A stretch of DNA of 64,000 nucleotides from Spinacia oleracea (Eukaryota > Streptophyta > Magnoliopsida > Caryophyllales > Amaranthaceae). Shown here piece after piece: positions 58,623 to 64,000 of the stretch. A program made the position numbers and the translations under genes. The DNA lies in contig NC_079489.1 of the NCBI RefSeq assembly GCF_020520425.1, positions 15,338,001-15,402,000 of the forward strand, written 5' to 3'. Under the pieces are notes generated by a model. It saw nothing but the letters and a program-made list of their open reading frames with translations, did no database searches and was not told the origin of the DNA. The first letter of the stretch is position 1; each line of letters opens with the position of its first letter.

Positions 58623-58722
58623 GTAAATAAGAATTTGTGATCTGCAATACATGTACTCTTGAAAGTTGAAACATGTTACCAGAGTATATCATTCTTGCTA
58701 TTATAACTGCTGTACTCTAAAT

Positions 58723-59340
58723 CTCTGTCTCCTGCCTCTTGTTAAGGGGTTCTAATTCTATCTTTTCATAATCCTATTTTACAATATGTTTTTCCCCTCT
58801 TGAATTTTCGATTATATGAAGAACTTGAAAATAAAAACAAAACATTAAAAACCATACAAAAAAAGGTGTTATTTGATTTTTCGATTCACATACTATAACA
58901 TTACAGGTTCCCTTAGCAGAATCAAACCAACTAAGGGTTTGTAATAAGGCAACAAACAAGCTAGCTAGACCAACTTAAGTCCATCTAACATGCTCATAAT
59001 CCCATCTCATAGCAAGGACATAACCCGTCACAACAATTAGCAAAGGCTAGCATACACAAAGATTACATACAACTAAGGGAGAGGAAGTTTTGATGTCATA
59101 ATTCTACTAGAGGTCACCCAACCCTAAGCCTAAGGGAACTACCCACACATGGTAGTACTTTAAACCTAGAAGATATGAGCAAAACATACATGAAAACATG
59201 ACTTTCTATTTTGGGTAAAGAAATTCAACCTAAAAGATGATCTTGAAGATGAAAACTAAGAACATACTATTTTGGGTAAATAACTTCAACCAACCATCAT
59301 AAACTAAAAACTCAGAAATTATAAATAAAGTAATACAGAG
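58723..59340. other. Intergenic, nothing recognised
   Basis: AT-rich sequence without an ORF, RNA gene or clear transposon end. Confidence 0.5.
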
Positions 59341-59359
59341 ATTAAGTTAATAAAATATA

Positions 59360-59615
59360 CTTCCTCCGTTCTTTTTTAAATGACACAATTATTTAGGCAC
59401 GTTTGCCAATACACGATTTCAAACATAATATCGCCAATTATGGATAAGAAAAATTATAAAAAGTTGATATTTAAAAAATATTTATTGAGACAAATCTAAT
59501 AAGACCCCACACAACTATGTTTTTTCTTAAGTATAAACCACAAAATCAAGTCAAAGGTGTTTGTGCGAATAGTGTCCAAATTCCAATTGTGTCATATAAA
59601 TAAGAACAGAGGAAG
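59360..59615. mobile_element. Stowaway-like MITE
   Basis: The termini CTTCCTCCGTTCTTTTTTAA and, from the right, CTTCCTCTGTTCTTATTTAT are followed by ATGACACAATT in both arms. TA flanks both ends. Length is 256 bp. Confidence 0.82.
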
Positions 59616-59617
59616 TA

Positions 59618-60832
59618 CAAGACTTGAATTAAAGGTGAGATCTTGCTCCAAAAGTGCAGAATTGATTGAAATATAAAGACAATTAAACTAAGCTAAACTA
59701 AGAAAGCAAATAAAGTGGTCTAGAGAAACCTAGGATTCTCCAAAATTCATAAAATACACTCTACATCTATTGGGTTTAAGGTATCATTATATTTATCCAA
59801 GGGGGTACCTGTGCCCAAGAAGTGGGGGCAGTCCGTCAAGCACTGATGGTGCTCGACAGGTCAGCACGGTCCGTGCATGCAAGAGGATCGTACAACTTTG
59901 TGTAGGGTGGCAGAAAAATTATTGCATAGTATGTGTGGCGTATCATGCAAGATAGGGCGACGGTATGTGTCAATGCTCTCCGAATATGTTGTCTGCACGG
60001 TGGTGCAAGGGTTGCACGATGTATCAGGACCGTACCTCTAGCTACTCCACTTCTCTTCTTCTCTTCTCCTTTGCATGGATGTACTCCTTAGCCCTTGGAC
60101 TTGATTTGGTGGGGGGTTTCTATTCTGACTTCTCTTCCTTCGTGTGAGTCCTTGATGATGGTGGTAAGGGGAGAAACAAGGAGACCTCGAAGCTAATTCT
60201 CGTTCATCAATATCGTGGTTCTTCTCTCATTTAGATTAGCGAAAACATGCACCCATATTCCTTGCGCTGCTTTAGTTTGGGCTGAAGATAGGGAGAGAGA
60301 AGCTCTTCGTAGAAAATAATTAAAGAAGTCAATGGAATAGGTATTTCTCTAAATACGACCTATATGGCCAACGTACTCCCCTACTCACCTATGCATAATT
60401 TTATATCTAACCAACCAATCCAATTAATTTTCGATAAAAGTACAAAACTTTAGGTTTTCCGGAATTAGTGTATATAATAAATTATGAGCAACCAAATAAC
60501 TTATTTACATCATAAAAATCTTAATAAACTAGTAGGACAATCCACAATTAATTATTCATTGATTAGCAATAATAATTAATTTTTAAAGCTCGAATTATTC
60601 AAGAATTAATAATCGCGAAACATAAAACCCTCGAAAAGTCCAACTTAGAAGGTCGTTCCCACCATAAATGCACTAAGGAAACGTCAAATTCCAACAAGTT
60701 TCTAATATGCAGCTTTTCTACAAATTCATCCAATAATCCGAATTTTTAAAGAAAAAAAACTCTGAAACTAAAACCATTCATTCCAGCCATATTAATTCAT
60801 GAAAATTACATTAAAAACATACTTTAAAACAT
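59618..60832. other. Probable copia interior remnant and intergenic sequence
   Basis: No protein domain is recognised. Because the minus-strand LTR at 60851 is followed by a primer site, the sequence just left of it is presumably the start of that element's interior. Its second LTR was not found. Confidence 0.4.
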
Positions 60833-60850
60833 GAAGCTCGTGATACCACT
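60833..60850 (-). other. Primer binding site of minus-strand copia element
   Basis: GTGGTATCACGAGC follows the LTR end CCCAACA on the minus strand. It has the same variant initiator-Met site (with the extra C) as the element at 419-11436. Confidence 0.7.
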
Positions 60851-61530
60851 GTTGGGATTTAATGCTAATCTAATTAACAATGGGGAAACAATCACCAATT
60901 TCAGAATCACATGTAAAAGTATGGATTAAACGTGACATACATTCGTAGCTTGTACTCCCACTTGCCTCACGAACACAAACAAAATCTCCATGTGTAGTTC
61001 CTCTACAATAGCCCACCTGCACGTTCGGATCCGCCTTAATTCCGTTAACTTAGAACTTTCTCAAGGTAGTTTGGCTATGGTGAAAATTATTCATACTTGG
61101 AGTTTTTCTCTCACCGGATGCAAAGCACTAAATAGGGTTGTGTGTATGAATTGTGTCATATGGTAAAACATATTAGGGTTTAGTAAATAAACCCTTGTGA
61201 AAACTAGTGTAATCGGCCAAAGGCACAAGGCTTTTACCGGCCACACGCGTGCACATAACCCATCGCAAATCCGTATGGGCTAGCAAGCCATGGGCTTTGC
61301 TATCGCCCAACGCTACTGCTTTGGTGTTGTTGTGCAGCGCTTTGCCGTGCGCGCCCAAGGTAAGCCGGCCATAGGTCTTGCGCGTGCTTGTTGCTGCTTG
61401 TATTAGCGTTGTAGCACCCATGGGCCTTGCGCGCTTGGCTCGTGAGCCGGGAATATTTCTTGTGACCTCGTAATCGTGCTCATATTTCTTGCAGGAAAAT
61501 AGATATTTTCCCTTTTAATATTCACCCCCT
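60851..61530 (-). mobile_element. Copia LTR, partial, minus strand
   Basis: On the minus strand the LTR ends CCCAACA directly before a primer site. It contains GGCGGATCCGAACGTGC, similar to GGCGGATCCGGACGTGC in the LTR at 419-1852, and a GC-rich block (GGGCGCGCACGGC, GCGATGGG). It is therefore a relative of that family. The upstream (right) end is not defined; it runs into the microsatellite. Confidence 0.7.
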
Positions 61531-61531
61531 C

Positions 61532-61532
61532 C

Positions 61533-61617
<85 letters not shown>

Positions 61618-61632
61618 TTATTATTATTATTA

Positions 61633-61663
<31 letters not shown>

Positions 61664-61665
61664 AT
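61532..61665. repeat. Palindromic (AAT)n-(ATT)n microsatellite
   Basis: About 28 AAT units are followed by GTT and then ATT units with GTT interruptions. The two halves are complementary and could fold into a long hairpin. It lies just beyond the 3' end of the reverse transcriptase pseudogene. Confidence 0.9.
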
Positions 61666-61682
61666 TAAATCAACTCGAAACA

Positions 61683-63727
61683 TTACAAGAAGTTAGTGGG
61701 AAGCCGAGATACTATCTGGGCCCCCACTCCTTTACCAATAGCGAAACTGATCCTATTGAAGATATGTTTCGCACCTCGTGCCCCGATATCTTGAGCCTTG
61801 GAGAACTTCTGTATCCGTTTGAGTAGCACAATAGTGTATGTCTCATATTCCCCCAATGAAGAAAAGGAGAAAGGTAAGAAACCATACCCAATTGTCGTAC
61901 ACTTAGCTTGATACTTGACCCGCTTACGATGTGCCGCATCTATCACAACACGGCCATGCACAAAGTCAGACATCCCGAATTGCGTCAAAGGCGATGACCC
62001 ATTCAAGTACACACACACATTAGGCCCCTCATCTCATCAATAGAGTAGCATATCTGCTGGACGGAGAGGTTTGTCTTCGCCCCCACATAACCTAATCCAC
62101 CTCCTTACCGACCGTGGAGATCCCCGAACGATAGCAAACATCTACCAGAGTATCATGGACAACATTATGTCGATGTTTAATACCAACAATGACAGCACAT
62201 GACACGTCATGATCTCCATAAATATCCCCATCAAAAACCCTAGAACAAGCAGAACATGGCTTCGAAATGGAAAACAAAGGTATTCCCAACCGATAGCACA
62301 ACACACAAGGATATGTCTTACCATTCATAGTCTGACCCAAACCAGATTTCGGGACCGCCTAAGCCAATCATGAGCGCGTTCTCCTTGTTGTGATTTCCAC
62401 ATCCATTTGTCGAGGTGATAAAGAAAATATTGTTTCTGCATTTATAGTAACCTATGTGAAATATATATCAATGAGTTCGGGGGTAGCGATCTCACTAGGG
62501 TTACTCAAAATGTCAGTCCCCATAGTACTATTAATCACACTTAAGGCATCGTCAAAGATAGACCCCGAATATGTGACACATGTATGCTGAAGAAGCTTAG
62601 TCTGCAAGTCAGTAGACTGCAAACACCAAGTCCCCCATATGTAAAGGGTAATGTAGCAAGTCTCCATTGCCAGCTTCCGAAACCTGCCCCCGAAGCAACA
62701 CCAATACGCTCCAATGCCTTGTCCAAAGTGAGTTGAGCTGACTTGAACACACGAGGTGGACATGCATATACGCATAACAAAGCAGAGTTTTGAAACTCCA
62801 GTACAAGCACGGAGGAGCAACAACTCACATTGAGGATCACCAATCTTGGCAAACGCATCCATAAGCATAATGGTTTTGGCCACTCTCTTCATCACAAGCT
62901 CACTGTTAAACTCAAAGTCCACACTTACAGGACCCCCTAACAATTTAATTAACACCGGATATAGGCCTATCAATATTGGGTGAAAATACACCAACTAACC
63001 TGCTTCTCGAGTCTTCCTTAGGCCAAAAAAAAAACCTTGGTTTTATCAACATTGAGGTATAGACCATATCGGGGTCCATCCTCTATAATCAAACTCTAGA
63101 ACCTTCCACAACCAAGGTATCACCAACAATAGTGCCATCATCCAAATACCAAGCCTGCGTACACAAGTCAAAAGTGTCTCCGATTTTACAAACCAAAGGA
63201 TGTAACACTAAAGCAAATAGCAGAGAGCCAATGGGATCGCCCTGCTGCACCCCCTGGCATGACCATAAAGTGTGATCCTCAGAATACAACCTGGCGGATT
63301 AGAGTAACAAAACTCAACCCATTGCGAAATAGCAAGACAACGAAGGCGAACTTCTCGTAACATGACCTCTCGATCTACTAAGTTGAAAGCACTTTTAATA
63401 TCTACCAACAACGTAGAAAGGCCAAGAACATCACCATGATCCTCAAGTAAACGATTCATGGCATGGAGGATCGCCTCACGTACATCCTTCAAACACACCA
63501 ACACCAAACTGAAAATCATCCAAGTAATCACTCAAGGAATGACCAATCATAGCAGCACCAACCTTAGAAACCAAGCGCCTCCAGATAGTGCCCACAGCTA
63601 TAGGGCGAATGTCACTACCAGGCTTGACAAGCGGTATGAGAGGAGCACTAGCAATGTACTCACCCAATATCTTGGGACATTTCCCATCAAGAAAGAGATT
63701 GACCACTTGAGTTATAGAGAGGACCAA
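61683..63727 (-). pseudogene. Reverse transcriptase-like gene, multiply frameshifted
   Basis: On the minus strand, pieces in different frames read in family order. LIPLVKPGSDIRPIAVGT and GHSLSDYLDDFQFGVGV come first (63476-63727). LLVDIKSAFNLVDREVMLRE is next (63208-63531). GVQQGDPIGSLLFALVLHPL and the catalytic AWYLDDGTIVGDT follow (63089-63289). LLGGPVSVDFEF and CELLLLRACTGVSKL are in 62452-62994. A Cys/His cluster CVLCYRLG, CSACSRVF, GDHDVSC lies in 62092-62340. The C terminus IFNRISFAIGKGVGAQIV, ending at 61683, closes the gene. At least four frame changes disable it. I recognise this as a repeated plant RT-domain family, probably non-LTR, without endonuclease. Its 5' part is cut off at 63749 by a copia LTR. 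Confidence 0.8.
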
Positions 63728-63748
63728 CTCATCAGAAACAGCAATAGT

Positions 63749-64000
63749 TGAAGGAAATAATGCCCTTGGTCCAAGTATGCATTCTATGTTAAGTCTAATA
63801 AATGTGGTTCAGTATTAATTGACAAGTTAATAATTCAGTGAGATCAAGTGAGCTAAATGCCTAGCTAGAGGCCGCTTCAGTTCAAGTGGAATTAATAATA
63901 TTAATCCACAGCTTACTCTTGACTGAACCCGTAGGGTCACACAAATAGTACGTAAACGGATCAAGTATCTAATGGCATTAGATACTCTATCTATGAATAT
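63749..64000 (+). mobile_element. Start of a third LTR of the 419-11436 copia family
   Basis: The sequence begins TGAAGGAAATAATGCCC and follows the first 252 bases of the LTR at 419 with scattered substitutions (for example GTTAAGTC for GATAAGTC, TGTGGTTC for TGCGGTTC). It is interrupted by the window end. The preceding bases ATAGT would be its target site. It lies inside or next to the reverse transcriptase pseudogene. Confidence 0.93.

Noticed and set aside
59770..60147. Two 60-residue ORFs
   Set aside because: They are short and show no recognisable motif. They lie in probable retrotransposon interior sequence.

Overview
This is nuclear DNA from a flowering plant. It shows plant-type split genes, Ty1/copia and Ty3/gypsy LTRs, L1-type LINEs, a CACTA transposon and many Stowaway-like MITEs. 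The LTR family at 419-11436 and the host genes look most like a Caryophyllales genome such as spinach or a relative. That placement is from memory of similar sequence and is not proven here. I found no bacterial or organellar genes, no CRISPR array and no functional tRNA or rRNA gene.

Layout. (1) 1-13450: a deoxyhypusine synthase (DHS) gene copy on the minus strand, exons 1-2 at 12376-12825 and the start of exon 3 at 202-325. An 11.0-kb copia element (419-11436, TSD ATAAC) splits it inside intron 2, and exon 3 is also frameshifted, so the copy is a pseudogene. The copia element carries a 548-bp hAT-like MITE (3160-3707). (2) 13455-24757: a CACTA end fragment, an almost complete L1-type LINE (13731-19973), a MULE-type MITE (20188-20549), a stray piece of a MATE gene (21247-21437) and a 5'-truncated LINE (21622-24744). 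(3) 24902-32094: nested repeats. A 2.8-kb solo LTR sits in a Stowaway-like element, followed by TIR elements and MITEs. (4) 32231-58720: a tandem duplication in which each unit has a decayed glutathione peroxidase (GPX) gene followed by a MATE-family transporter gene. Both MATE genes (34051-39957 and 54665-57878) can be read through seven exons with identical splice phases and look intact (494 and 496 residues). In the second unit a 7.2-kb CACTA transposon with a 4.4-kb array of 321-bp repeats lies inside a Stowaway MITE, which lies inside the GPX pseudogene. (5) 58330-64000: MITEs, a minus-strand copia LTR, a palindromic AAT microsatellite, a broken reverse-transcriptase gene (61683-63727) and the start of a third LTR of the copia family that struck DHS (63749 onward).

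Only the two DTX/MATE transporters look like working host genes. DHS and both GPX copies are broken. Most of the rest records successive transposon insertions, and many of these can be ordered by their target site duplications.
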